Assembly (NCBI GenBank): GCA_964517145.1
Contig: CAZFBN010000043.1
Coordinates: forward strand, 1 to 37,105
Length of the DNA: 37,105 bases
Reading direction: 5' to 3'
Source: JADJNW01 sp964517145
GTDB taxonomy: Bacteria > Bacteroidota > Bacteroidia > Chitinophagales > Saprospiraceae
The notes beneath the pieces are model-generated. The model made no database searches. It was not told the DNA's origin and worked only from the letters and a program-made list of their open reading frames with translations. A program made the translations under genes and the position numbers. Shown here piece by piece: positions 15,837 through 24,219 of this stretch. Numbering within the stretch: the first letter of the stretch is position 1; every line of letters starts with the position of its first letter.

Positions 15837-15988
15837 CCCGTTAATCTTTCATGAGATTATAATTTGTCTTTTTCGTGGGATTACGAACTGTTGCTAGTAA
15901 GTCGTTGCTTTTTGATTATAATTTGTTAGTTGCTATCTTCTGTGTTTGTCTTTTCCTTTTCTTTCCGTTTGATGATACAAATATCGGG

Positions 15989-16320
15989 TCAGAATCCCCC
16001 TGAAAGAAGTACATTTTCAAAAATCACTGGATTTTTTATTCTCAACTCTAAATTTACAATTCATTGATTTTCATTTATTTAAATTAAAAAAATGCACTTA
16101 CTTCTGCATTGATTCAGCTTATAAATTCCGGAAAAGCGCTGCTTTTTGAAAAAAAAAATGAAAAAAAGCGCAAAAAATTGTCCGTAGGGGTTGACAGTCT
16201 AAAATTTCGTGCAAAGCATGTGCTCATTTAATGCTTGTAAAGATCAGCCCTACAGAAATTTTACTATTTTGGAATCCGAAATTCAATTTTGATCTTTAAC
16301 ACCTAAATCCTTATTATAAA
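15989..16320. other. AT-rich leader of the fucosidase gene
   Basis: No gene is visible. The stretch is AT-rich with several A-runs (for example near 16148-16163) and an inverted pair AAGCAT/ATGCTT around 16214-16236. A near-consensus box TATTTTG (16264-16270) lies about 50 bases before the fucosidase ATG and could be its promoter. Confidence 0.4.
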
Positions 16321-17646
16321 ATGATGAAACAACTAACCTTGCTTTGCGCACTGTGCATTGGCTTCACCGCTGGTTTCGCGCAGCCCTACACGCCTACTCC
16401 TGAAAACCTGGAAGCGCGTCGTTGGTTTCAGGATGCCAAGTTTGGCTTATTCATTCATTGGGGCGTGTACAGCGTCCTCGGCGATGGCGAATGGGTAATG
16501 AATAATCGTAACATTCCTATTAAAGATTATGAAAAATTGCCGGCAGCATTTAATCCGACTCAATTTGATGCCGCTGAGTGGGTCACTTTGGCGAAAGCTG
16601 CCGGGATGAAGTACATTACCATTACGTCCAAACATCATGATGGTTTTGCAATGTGGGACAGTAAAGTGTCGGATTATGATATTGTGGATCGAACGCCTTA
16701 TAAAAAGGATGTAATAAAAATGCTGGCAGCCGAGTGTCAAAAGCAAGGTATTCGGCTTTTTTTCTATCATTCGCAGCTAGATTGGCATCATCCCCAATAT
16801 TTTCCAATCGGGTCGAGCGGGCGTGGCATTGCCGGGCGCCCGACGAGTGGCGATTTCAATCAATACCTCGACTACATGGACGCGCAACTCACAGAATTGC
16901 TTACCAATTATGGCTCCATCGGCGGCATTTGGTTTGATGGCTGGTGGGATCATAAAATCAAAGGCAAGGAAAACCGCGTGGACTGGCGCTTGCGGCAAAC
17001 TTACGATTTGATTCATCGGCTGCAGCCGGCTTGTCTCATTGGCAGCAATCACCATGTCGAACCCTTTGACGGGGAAGACTTTCAGATGTTTGAAAAAGAT
17101 TTGCCGGGCAGCAACACAACTGGTTTTAGCGGCGACTCCAAAATTGGCAACTTGCCACTGGAAACCTGCGAAACGATGAATCATAGCTGGGGTTTTAATA
17201 TCAATGATCGGCAGTATAAAAGTGCGAAAGAATTGGTGCATTATCTGGTGCGCAGCGCCGGGCACAATGCTAATTTTTTATTGAATGTTGGTCCGATGTC
17301 GAATGGCAAAATTCAGCCGGAATTCGTACAAACCCTTCAGGAAATGGGCGCTTGGATGAAAACATACGGCGAAACCATTTACGGCACACGCGGCGTACCC
17401 GCAGCCGTGCGCGATTGGGGCGTGGTGACGCAACAAAATGACAAATGGTACGTACATATTCTCGATTGGCAGGATGCAGTGCTGACAGTGCCAACGGCAG
17501 GTAAAAAAGTGAAATCGGCACGTTTGTTCAAAGACAATATTCCGGTGAAAATCATTGCCGAAAGCAACGGCACGACGGTGTTGCAACTGCCAAAACTCGA
17601 TGAGCAAGCGTGGGATACGGTGGTGGAGTTGACGATGGGAAATTAG
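16321..17646 (+). CDS. Alpha-L-fucosidase, GH29 family, secreted
   Basis: The 441-aa protein begins with a signal peptide ending in GFAQ (residue 21) and is followed by a GH29 TIM barrel. Recognised elements are FGLFIHWGVYS (41-51), TSKHHDGFAMWDS (102-114, with substrate-contacting His105/His106) and GGIWFDGWW (201-209), where Asp206 is the expected nucleophile. NANFLLNVGPMSNGKI marks the end of the catalytic barrel, and a small beta-sandwich domain follows. The family releases L-fucose from glycoconjugates or polysaccharides with retention of configuration; the general acid cannot be assigned safely here. Length is normal and no residue is obviously lost. Export implies action in the periplasm or on the surface. 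The gene is flanked on both sides by the repeated non-coding modules. Confidence 0.94.
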   Translation: MMKQLTLLCALCIGFTAGFAQPYTPTPENLEARRWFQDAKFGLFIHWGVYSVLGDGEWVMNNRNIPIKDYEKLPAAFNPTQFDAAEWVTLAKAAGMKYITITSKHHDGFAMWDSKVSDYDIVDRTPYKKDVIKMLAAECQKQGIRLFFYHSQLDWHHPQYFPIGSSGRGIAGRPTSGDFNQYLDYMDAQLTELLTNYGSIGGIWFDGWWDHKIKGKENRVDWRLRQTYDLIHRLQPACLIGSNHHVEPFDGEDFQMFEKDLPGSNTTGFSGDSKIGNLPLETCETMNHSWGFNINDRQYKSAKELVHYLVRSAGHNANFLLNVGPMSNGKIQPEFVQTLQEMGAWMKTYGETIYGTRGVPAAVRDWGVVTQQNDKWYVHILDWQDAVLTVPTAGKKVKSARLFKDNIPVKIIAESNGTTVLQLPKLDEQAWDTVVELTMGN

Positions 17647-17650
17647 GTGC

Positions 17651-17724
17651 TGGATATTGGATTTTAGATGTTGGATAATTGTTGATGGAATATCTAAAAT
17701 CCAACATCCAATATCTAATATCCA
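17651..17724. repeat. Long imperfect inverted repeat after the fucosidase gene
   Basis: Arms 17651-17675 and 17700-17724 are complementary at 22 of 25 positions, built from repeated TGGATATTGGA-like units. It begins four bases after the fucosidase stop and could act as a transcription end or mRNA-stabilising hairpin; it lacks a plus-strand T-run. Confidence 0.65.
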
Positions 17725-17729
17725 ATACA

Positions 17730-17768
17730 AACCAAAAGGGTACCGCATTAAACTATGCGATACCCTTT
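17730..17768 (-). terminator. Terminator-like hairpin ending module B
   Basis: AAAGGGTA plus CGCAT (17735-17748) pairs with ATGCG plus TACCCTTT (17754-17768), one C/A mismatch aside. The minus-strand continuation TTTTGGTTTG is moderately T-rich. It may serve transcripts from both directions. Confidence 0.55.
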
Positions 17769-17990
17769 CCCAAAACCACTCATGAGATTATAATTAATGT
17801 ACTAAAAAAATGGGCTGCTTACATTCGGTTATTATTGCTTTTCTAACGGCAGCCACCTGTTGTTAAGGATTATACAATTTGTTGATAGTAAGTCGTCAAA
17901 AAAAATTTTTAGGTCGTCTTAACTAGATTATAACTTTGTTATTAGCGAGTCCAAAAGTGTTTCATTGTGAGTCACGGTACAAATGTCGGG
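17735..17990 (-). ncRNA. Candidate small RNA, module B (downstream of fucosidase)
   Basis: This non-coding stretch is a relative of module A in the same orientation: 17976-17990, 17926-17951, 17881-17896 and 17781-17795 match A's four blocks in the same order. On the minus strand it starts at a GACATTTG promoter-like box and ends in a 13-bp hairpin. Between blocks 3 and 4 it carries an extra hairpin closed by GGCTGC/GCAGCC (about 17813-17854) where A has a different one. Block 2 contains its own small stem, ATAAC-AAA-GTTAT. Conservation of short blocks with divergent spacers and replaced hairpins looks more like an RNA or protein-binding array than a simple recent duplication. Confidence 0.42.
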
Positions 17991-18125
17991 CAAAAGACTT
18001 GACAGAGTAAGTACAATTTTTTAACTTACTGCACCAATTTAAAAAGTTATTTTCGGTTTAACTATTTGATTATAAGAATTTTAAATAAAAAATAACGGCG
18101 CAAATCTGTTTTTAATAAAGAACCT

Positions 18126-19586
18126 ATGCAACCGCAGAGTAAAATAATTAAGTACATCAAGGACCTTCCCGCGCGCGAGCGAGAGCAATTTTGCCAGTTT
18201 GTGGCATCGCCTTACTTCAATCAGCACGATAAAACCAAGGAGTTGCTCGACATCATTTTAGAAAATCAGGAGCACGCCAATGGCGCATTGGAGCGGGAAC
18301 AATTGTTCAAACGTTTGTTTCCAAAAGAGCGGTTTGATGAGCAAAAGCTCCACAATGTGATGTCTTATCTTAAAAAATTGTATCATCGTTTTTTGGCGCA
18401 GCAATATTTTGAAAAACAACCCCTGCTCGAACAACTCTTCACCGCACGCGCCGCTTACGAAGCTACGCAATTTGATTTGTTTACAAATCGTGCCAAGCAG
18501 CTGGAAAAAAGCATTGAGCAAAATACGCATCATAACGGCGATTATTATTATGTCAATTATCATTTGAATAATTTGTTGGGCTTTTACAATGGATACATCG
18601 ATCGGTCAAAACAAGAGGCATTCCAAAAAATGTCCACGGCTTTTCAAAAGATGATGACCTCGCTTGATCGCTATTTTATAGCGGAAAAGCTGCGCCACTG
18701 CTGCCACCTCACTGCCAACATGATGCGTGTAAGTACGAGTTATGATTTTGGTTTTTTGGAAGCTTTGCTGGCTTATGTAAAGGAAAATTTGATTGATTTT
18801 GAGCAAGATACTTCTATTTTGCTGTATTACAGGGTCTTAATGACGATGAAGGAAGAAAGCAATCCCTTGCATTATGAACATTTAAAAGATATTTTACAAC
18901 ATAAAACAGATCATCTTACTCGTGAGGAAGGGTATGATTTGTACAATTTTGCCAGCAATTATTGTATTCGTCAGATCACAGCGGGCAATAGCAAGTACCA
19001 ACGGGAATTGTTTAATCTGTATCAACAGGGTTTGAGTGGGAAGTTATTACTTACCAATGGCTTGATTTCTGAATGGGATTATAAAAACATCATAACGCTG
19101 GGCTGTAGTTTAAAAGAATTTGAATGGACGGAAAATTTTATTAATGAATATCGCGATAAATTGCTGGCATCTCATCGTGAAAATGCGTATAATTATAACC
19201 TCGCCAATTTTTATTATAATAAAAAAATGTATGATCGTGCGCTGGAAGTATTGCGGGATGTACAGTTTACCGAAAAAACGTATCATTTGAATACGACTTT
19301 TTTACAATTGCGCATTTATTATGATTTGCATGATACAGAAGCATTTCATAGTTTGATCGAAACCTTCCGCATTTACGTCATCCGCAATCGCAAAATGAAT
19401 ACCAGCGAAAAGAAGGGTTATACCAATCTGCTGCGGCTCGCCAAAAGCTTGGCATCCATTAGGCACAATGCTTCTACTTTTCCTAAAAAAGAGCTGGAAG
19501 CCAAGTTAATAGCCTTGCGTCATAAAATTGAAACAACTGAAAATGTAATTAACAAACAGTGGCTGTTGGAAGAATGCAAATTATGA
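18126..19586 (+). CDS. Helical repeat protein of unknown function, 486 aa
   Basis: I do not assign a function. The protein is almost entirely alpha-helical, has no signal peptide and no membrane segment, so it is cytosolic. The N-terminus contains REREQFCQFVASPYFNQHDK, a pattern (E..F..F..SPYFN) that I associate with a family of large helical proteins in Saprospirales-type genomes; that association is from memory. The rest looks TPR-like, for example NYNLANFYYNKKMYDRALEV (about 357-376). TPR-like arrays normally mediate protein-protein contacts. It is transcribed in the same direction as the fucosidase but separated from it by module B, and its promoter probably lies at about 18000-18100. Confidence 0.75.
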   Translation: MQPQSKIIKYIKDLPAREREQFCQFVASPYFNQHDKTKELLDIILENQEHANGALEREQLFKRLFPKERFDEQKLHNVMSYLKKLYHRFLAQQYFEKQPLLEQLFTARAAYEATQFDLFTNRAKQLEKSIEQNTHHNGDYYYVNYHLNNLLGFYNGYIDRSKQEAFQKMSTAFQKMMTSLDRYFIAEKLRHCCHLTANMMRVSTSYDFGFLEALLAYVKENLIDFEQDTSILLYYRVLMTMKEESNPLHYEHLKDILQHKTDHLTREEGYDLYNFASNYCIRQITAGNSKYQRELFNLYQQGLSGKLLLTNGLISEWDYKNIITLGCSLKEFEWTENFINEYRDKLLASHRENAYNYNLANFYYNKKMYDRALEVLRDVQFTEKTYHLNTTFLQLRIYYDLHDTEAFHSLIETFRIYVIRNRKMNTSEKKGYTNLLRLAKSLASIRHNASTFPKKELEAKLIALRHKIETTENVINKQWLLEECKL

Positions 19587-19692
19587 TTTTTATCAACGTA
19601 AAAATAGTAGAAAACGATTACATTGTGTCTTAACTTTCGAAAAAGATGGATTCAAAGCTCGAAAAATAAAGTAAATAACAAAATATATACTT

Positions 19693-20472
19693 ATGAAAAT
19701 GACTAACTTAAACCAGCTTTATTTACTCCTTATTGGTTTGTTTTTGTTCATCGGAACTACGCTGTGTGCACAGATAGGCGTTGGCGCTAAGCCTGTAAAA
19801 GGCGCTAAAATGTATTTCGACGGTACACGCGAGATGCTGGATGCCAAGTGGACCTACTGGAAAAGCCCGCGTTTGGCGGCTTCGCTGCCGATTAAATGGC
19901 AAATTGTGAAAGACCCTGTGGACAACGGAACTGCCGTGAATAGCAACGACCCAGCGGCGGCAGGCGGCAAATATGGCGCAGCGGATATTGTAACAAAAGA
20001 GGAATTCCGGGATTTTCGGCTGCATGTAGAATTTTTAATCCAAAATCCAGGAGGCAACAGCGGGGTTTATTTGCAAAATCGCTATGAGATTCAGGTGCTC
20101 GACGGCGACAGCACCATGCACGGCATGGCAACCGTGATTAATGAAACACCTTCACCATATCATGTTTACAATGGATTGGGTAAATGGAATAGTTATGATA
20201 TAACATTCCGAGCTGCGCGATTTAAAGATGGCAAAAAAGTAGAACCTGCCATGGTAACGCTTTATTTTAATGGCAAAAAAGTTTATAAAAATCAGAATAT
20301 CAACCAAGTATGGGGCGGAGCCAACTCTGGCATTGATGGTGGCAACGATGATGGCAAGGGCATTACCGATACGCCCGGCGGATTAAAATTACAAGCAGAA
20401 GGACATGATGTTTTATACCGTAATATTTGGATTAAAAAATTAAATTTAAAAAAGGCGGATACCGATTTTTAA
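19693..20472 (+). CDS. DUF1080 protein (3-keto-disaccharide hydrolase-like), secreted
   Basis: The 259-aa protein has a signal peptide ending TTLCAQ (about residue 26) and one DUF1080 domain (PF06439), a concanavalin-like beta-sandwich. Typical pieces are MYFDGT near the start, DIVTKEEFRDFRLHVEFLI, NPGGNSGVYLQNRYEIQVLD and the closing GGLKLQAEGHDVLYRNIWIK. Some members hydrolyse 3-keto-glycosides; others may only bind sugars, and sequence alone does not decide. A second ATG two codons later is an equally possible start. It is followed at 116 bases by the sialate O-acetylesterase in the same direction, which suggests a shared glycan-processing role. Confidence 0.88.
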   Translation: MKMTNLNQLYLLLIGLFLFIGTTLCAQIGVGAKPVKGAKMYFDGTREMLDAKWTYWKSPRLAASLPIKWQIVKDPVDNGTAVNSNDPAAAGGKYGAADIVTKEEFRDFRLHVEFLIQNPGGNSGVYLQNRYEIQVLDGDSTMHGMATVINETPSPYHVYNGLGKWNSYDITFRAARFKDGKKVEPAMVTLYFNGKKVYKNQNINQVWGGANSGIDGGNDDGKGITDTPGGLKLQAEGHDVLYRNIWIKKLNLKKADTDF

Positions 20473-20588
20473 ATCAATCCAATGTTAAATGTTGACTATT
20501 TCTTGCCCAATTTTAATCGGGATTAGAAAGCTGATCTTTATAAAGATTATTATTAACTAAAATTGATCGCTGATTTTAAACGCCTATT

Positions 20589-22523
20589 ATGAAAATCTTC
20601 ATTACAACCCTATTGCTGCTGTTTGCCTTGTTGGTAAATGCGCAAACGCTGGAAACCAGCGCTATTTTTACCGACAATATGATTTTGCAACGCGATGTCC
20701 AGGTGCCCATCTGGGGCTGGGCGGCTGCCAATGAAAAAATCATTGTTACATTTAATAATAAAACGTATAATGGAAAAGCCGATAAGCAAGGAAAATGGCG
20801 CATTTTATTACCTGCCATGCCTGTAGGCGGACCATATGATATAAAAATAGCCGGTAAAAAGAAAAATATTACATTCAATAATATTTTATTCGGGGATGTG
20901 TGGCTGGCGTCTGGTCAGTCGAATATGGAGTGGCCCGTAGCAGCGGCGAATAATGCGTCGCAGGAAATCGCCAGCGCCAATGACGCCAACATCCGCCATT
21001 TTTATGTGCCGCACGAAGGAAGTCCGATGCCGGAAGCGAAGATAAATGGGGGTCCCTGGCAGGTGGCTTCGCCGCAAACGGTGGGCAATTTTTCTGCTGT
21101 TGGGTATTATTTTGCACGGGAATTACGCAAACATCAGGATGTGCCGATTGGCTTATTGCATAGCTCTTGGGGCGGGAGTCGGCTGGAGCCTTGGATGAGT
21201 CCGCAATCACTTGGTTATGAGGACGTTGCTAAAGCAGGGGCAGAATTAAAAGCGCAGCAGGATAAGCGGGCGCAGGAAGTTCGCAACAAATTGCAGCAGA
21301 TGGTCGGCGCTTTACCGGAGAAAGATATGGGTTTACAAAATGGGCAGGCGCTTTGGGCGGCGAGTGATTATAAGGATGCCGATTGGAAAACGATGAATTT
21401 GCCGAAGCTTTGGGAAAATGGCGAACTGCCTGATTTAGATGGAGTTGTGTGGTTTAGAAAAACAATTGAACTGACTGCTGATGATATTAAATCGGGTGCG
21501 AAATTAAGTTTGGGACCGATTGATGATTCGGATATGACGTTTGTAAATGGTCAAAAAGTGGGCGAAATGACGCAGCGATATAATGAAAATCGGATTTATG
21601 ATATTCCGGCTTCTGCATTAAAAATTGGCAAAAACGTAATAACGGTGCGGGTGGACGACACCGGTGGCGGTGGAGGTATTTACGGCAAACCGGAATTATT
21701 ATATCTGGAGACCGGGAATAAAAAACATAATATAACAGGTGAATGGAAATATAAAGTAGCCGAGGTGCGCCTGGTGAGCAATAGCAATACGAATCAAACG
21801 CCGATGTTGTTGTATAATAAAATGATTCATCCGGTGCTGGATTTTCCAATTAAAGGCGTGATTTGGTATCAGGGCGAGTCGAATGCCGGGGGCAAGGATG
21901 CGTATGAATATCGGAATTTATTTCATACGATGATTGAGGATTGGCGGGCACGCTGGACGAATTCGGGGAATTTTCCGTTCCTTTTTGTGCAATTGGCAAA
22001 TTACATGGCAGCTAAATCCCAACCTTCCGAAAGCGATTGGGCGGTGCTGCGCGAATCGCAATCGAAAACGCTGACGACCACGCTCAACACGGGTCAAGCC
22101 GTCATTATTGACATTGGCGAAGCCAACGACATTCACCCGCGCAACAAGCAGGACGTGGGCTATCGCCTCTCCCTCGCCGCGCGTAAGCTCGCATATAATG
22201 AAAATAATATCGTTTACTCCGGTCCGGTTTATAAAAGTATGCAGGTGGAAGGCAATAAAATCCGTATAAAATTTGATCATGTCGGCAGCGGCTTGATGGC
22301 AAAAAATGATAAATACGGCTACCTGAAAGGCTTTGCCATTGCGGGTTCTGATAAAAAATTTGTGTGGGCACAAGCCATGATTGATGGGAATGATATCATT
22401 GTTTGGAATGAAAATATAAAGAATCCCGTCGCGGTGCGTTACGCGTGGGCGGACAATCCAGATGATGCGAATTTGTATAATAAAGAAGGGCTGCCGGCGT
22501 CGCCGTATCGGACGGAGGAGTAA
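20589..22523 (+). CDS. Sialate O-acetylesterase-like SGNH hydrolase, secreted
   Basis: The 644-aa protein has a signal peptide ending VNAQ (residue 19). The SGNH esterase fold is split by an insert. Block I is LASGQSNMEW, with Ser111 the expected nucleophile. The insert (about 250-390; WFRKTIELT, DDSDMTFVNGQKVGE) is a galactose-binding/GH2-like sandwich usual in this subfamily. VIWYQGESNAGG is the next conserved block, and DIHPRNKQD supplies Asp514 and His516 of the triad. These enzymes remove O-acetyl groups from sialic acids or acetylated polysaccharides so that glycosidases can act. It fits with the fucosidase and DUF1080 gene upstream. Confidence 0.93.
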   Translation: MKIFITTLLLLFALLVNAQTLETSAIFTDNMILQRDVQVPIWGWAAANEKIIVTFNNKTYNGKADKQGKWRILLPAMPVGGPYDIKIAGKKKNITFNNILFGDVWLASGQSNMEWPVAAANNASQEIASANDANIRHFYVPHEGSPMPEAKINGGPWQVASPQTVGNFSAVGYYFARELRKHQDVPIGLLHSSWGGSRLEPWMSPQSLGYEDVAKAGAELKAQQDKRAQEVRNKLQQMVGALPEKDMGLQNGQALWAASDYKDADWKTMNLPKLWENGELPDLDGVVWFRKTIELTADDIKSGAKLSLGPIDDSDMTFVNGQKVGEMTQRYNENRIYDIPASALKIGKNVITVRVDDTGGGGGIYGKPELLYLETGNKKHNITGEWKYKVAEVRLVSNSNTNQTPMLLYNKMIHPVLDFPIKGVIWYQGESNAGGKDAYEYRNLFHTMIEDWRARWTNSGNFPFLFVQLANYMAAKSQPSESDWAVLRESQSKTLTTTLNTGQAVIIDIGEANDIHPRNKQDVGYRLSLAARKLAYNENNIVYSGPVYKSMQVEGNKIRIKFDHVGSGLMAKNDKYGYLKGFAIAGSDKKFVWAQAMIDGNDIIVWNENIKNPVAVRYAWADNPDDANLYNKEGLPASPYRTEE

Positions 22524-22529
22524 TGGAAT

Positions 22530-22564
22530 AATGGAGTAACTCGCTCCGAGCGGGTTGCTCCATT
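22530..22564. terminator. Strong hairpin after the esterase gene
   Basis: A 15-bp stem with two G-U pairs (22530-22544 with 22550-22564) closes a 5-nt loop, seven bases after the stop. No T-run follows in the plus direction, so termination would be weak or factor-assisted; it also lies in the leader of the following permease gene. Confidence 0.6.
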
Positions 22565-22595
22565 AAACTTGATACAATTTTGCAACTCACACATT

Positions 22596-24149
22596 ATGAG
22601 TCTTTTAGATTTTATATTCGACAATCGGAAAGAATTATACGAGCAAGTATTAGAGCATCTGGGGCTCACTTTTCTCTCGCTGGTATTAGCAGTGCTATTG
22701 GCGATGCCGTTGGGAGTATGGATCACGCGACGTCCGCACTGGGCGGGCATGGTGCTGGGTACAACAGGCGTATTGCAGACAATTCCTAGCCTGGCGCTCC
22801 TGGGGTTTCTGATTCCTTTGTTGGGTATTGGCTTCAAACCCGCTATTCTCGTGCTGTTTTTATATGCGTTGCTCCCTATTTTACGCAACACATACACGGG
22901 GATTTTGGAGGTGGACGCTGCGGTAAAAGAAGCAGCAACGGGCATGGGCATGACGCGCTGGCAGGTGTTGAGGAAGGTAGAATTGCCGCTGGCAATGCCG
23001 ATGATTTTTGCGGGTATCCGCACAGCAACGGTCATCAATGTAGGCGTTGCTACGCTGGCTGCGTATATCGGTGCGGGGGGCTTGGGCGAGTTTATTTTTG
23101 GTGGCATTGCATTGAATAATCCTAATATGATATTGGCAGGTGCCTTGTTTGCTGCATTGCTGGCTGTTTTTTTTGATCAATTGTTGGCAATTTTGAATCG
23201 AATACCAGTAAGGCGATTTTTTCGTACAGCCTTGTATGTCAGCGCTTTAGTGCCTATTTTGGCTTTGTTGTATTTTGTACCGCAGTGGTCGTCGAGTGGC
23301 TTGAGCATGGGAGCTGACCCAGAATTTGCGGGGCGTGTTGATGGCTACCCAAAGCTGGCAGCCTTATATGGATTAAAGTTGAATACTAAAATTTTGAACG
23401 CCGGATTGATGTATCGAGCGGTGGCGGAAGAAGAGGTGGATGTCATCAGCGGTTATTCGACGGATGGACGTATCAAGGCATATGATTTGATGGTGCTGAA
23501 AGATGATAAAAATGCGTTCCCGCCGTATGAATGTGCGCCTTTGGTAAATAAAAATGTAATAAATCGATTTCCAGAAGTAATAACTGCTTTGAATTTATTA
23601 CAAGGAAAAATGACAGATTCTATTATGACAGTGTTAAATTATCAGGTTGATTTTGAACAAAAAAAGCCAGAGGATGTAGCAGCGCAGTTTTTAAAAGATT
23701 TAAAATTATGGAAAGAGGACGTGGCACAGGGCGGTAAAGTGCTGCGCGTTGGTTCTAAAATATTTACAGAACAATACATTTTAGCGCATCTTTTTGCACA
23801 ATTGATAAATGGGCACACCAATTATGATGTGGAAATAAAAACTGGCTTAGGCGGCACCAAAGTATGCTTTGACGCGCTGCGCACTGGCGCCATTGATGTG
23901 TATGCGGAGTATAGCGGCACGGGTTTTCAGGTGCTCCTTTCTCCTACCGAAGCAGAAGTGAATCAATTTATTAACAATGCTGACGCATTGTATGATTATG
24001 TGGATCAAGCTTTTTTAAAAAAATATAATATTGATTGGCTAGAACCGCTTGGGTTTAATAATACCTATGCACTCGTGATCCGACAGACGATGGCAAGAGC
24101 GGAAAACCTGGAAACGATCAGTGATTTAGCGCGTTTGAAAAAAAAATAA
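22596..24149 (+). CDS. Osmoprotectant-type ABC permease fused to a circularly permuted substrate-binding domain
   Basis: The ATG at 22596 gives 517 aa; an upstream TTG is less likely. Residues 1-205 form an OpuCB/ProW-like permease, with EAATGMGMTRWQVLRKVELP as the ATPase-contacting EAA loop. A further membrane segment (about 209-230) leads into an OpuCC-like binding domain. Its order is unusual: 236-370 (GADPEFAGRVDGYPKL, then ISGYSTDGRIKAYDLMVL) match the usual C-terminal half, and 382-517 (RVGSKIFTEQYILA, TGLGGTKVCFDALR, LEPLGFNNTYALVIR, ETISDLARL) match the usual N-terminal half. Nothing seems missing. It likely imports glycine betaine, choline or a similar solute; the ATPase is not encoded nearby. 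Confidence 0.9.
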   Translation: MSLLDFIFDNRKELYEQVLEHLGLTFLSLVLAVLLAMPLGVWITRRPHWAGMVLGTTGVLQTIPSLALLGFLIPLLGIGFKPAILVLFLYALLPILRNTYTGILEVDAAVKEAATGMGMTRWQVLRKVELPLAMPMIFAGIRTATVINVGVATLAAYIGAGGLGEFIFGGIALNNPNMILAGALFAALLAVFFDQLLAILNRIPVRRFFRTALYVSALVPILALLYFVPQWSSSGLSMGADPEFAGRVDGYPKLAALYGLKLNTKILNAGLMYRAVAEEEVDVISGYSTDGRIKAYDLMVLKDDKNAFPPYECAPLVNKNVINRFPEVITALNLLQGKMTDSIMTVLNYQVDFEQKKPEDVAAQFLKDLKLWKEDVAQGGKVLRVGSKIFTEQYILAHLFAQLINGHTNYDVEIKTGLGGTKVCFDALRTGAIDVYAEYSGTGFQVLLSPTEAEVNQFINNADALYDYVDQAFLKKYNIDWLEPLGFNNTYALVIRQTMARAENLETISDLARLKKK

Positions 24150-24219
24150 ATGTAAAAAGTAATTTACAATTTGATCGTCAAACGTCAAATAAATAATTAA
24201 AAATAATCAATCGCCTTAC

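Larger units (their letters stand above)
15740..15988 (-). ncRNA. Candidate small RNA, module A (upstream of fucosidase)
   Basis: No open frame of note lies between rpe and the fucosidase. This stretch shares four blocks, in the same order, with module B (17735-17990): 15974-15988, 15914-15937, 15890-15905 (15 of 16 identical) and 15850-15864 (15 of 15 identical). Read on the minus strand it starts with a promoter-like GATATTTG box and ends in two hairpins each followed by a T-run, as expected for a terminated transcript of about 225 nt. The blocks contain variants of ACAAATTATAATC. I do not recognise it as 6S, tmRNA, RNase P or SRP RNA. Transcription itself is inferred. Confidence 0.42.

Noticed and set aside
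15740..15988. Module A as 6S RNA, tmRNA, RNase P RNA or SRP RNA
   Set aside because: No long bulged duplex of 6S type, no tRNA-like ends, and no RNase P or SRP signature sequences could be seen.
22530..22564. A riboswitch controlling the permease
   Set aside because: Only a simple hairpin is visible, with no junction or conserved core of a known riboswitch.
22439..23107. A 222-codon minus-strand frame across the esterase end and permease start
   Set aside because: It overlaps two recognised genes and a hairpin on the opposite strand, and its composition is that of a shadow frame.
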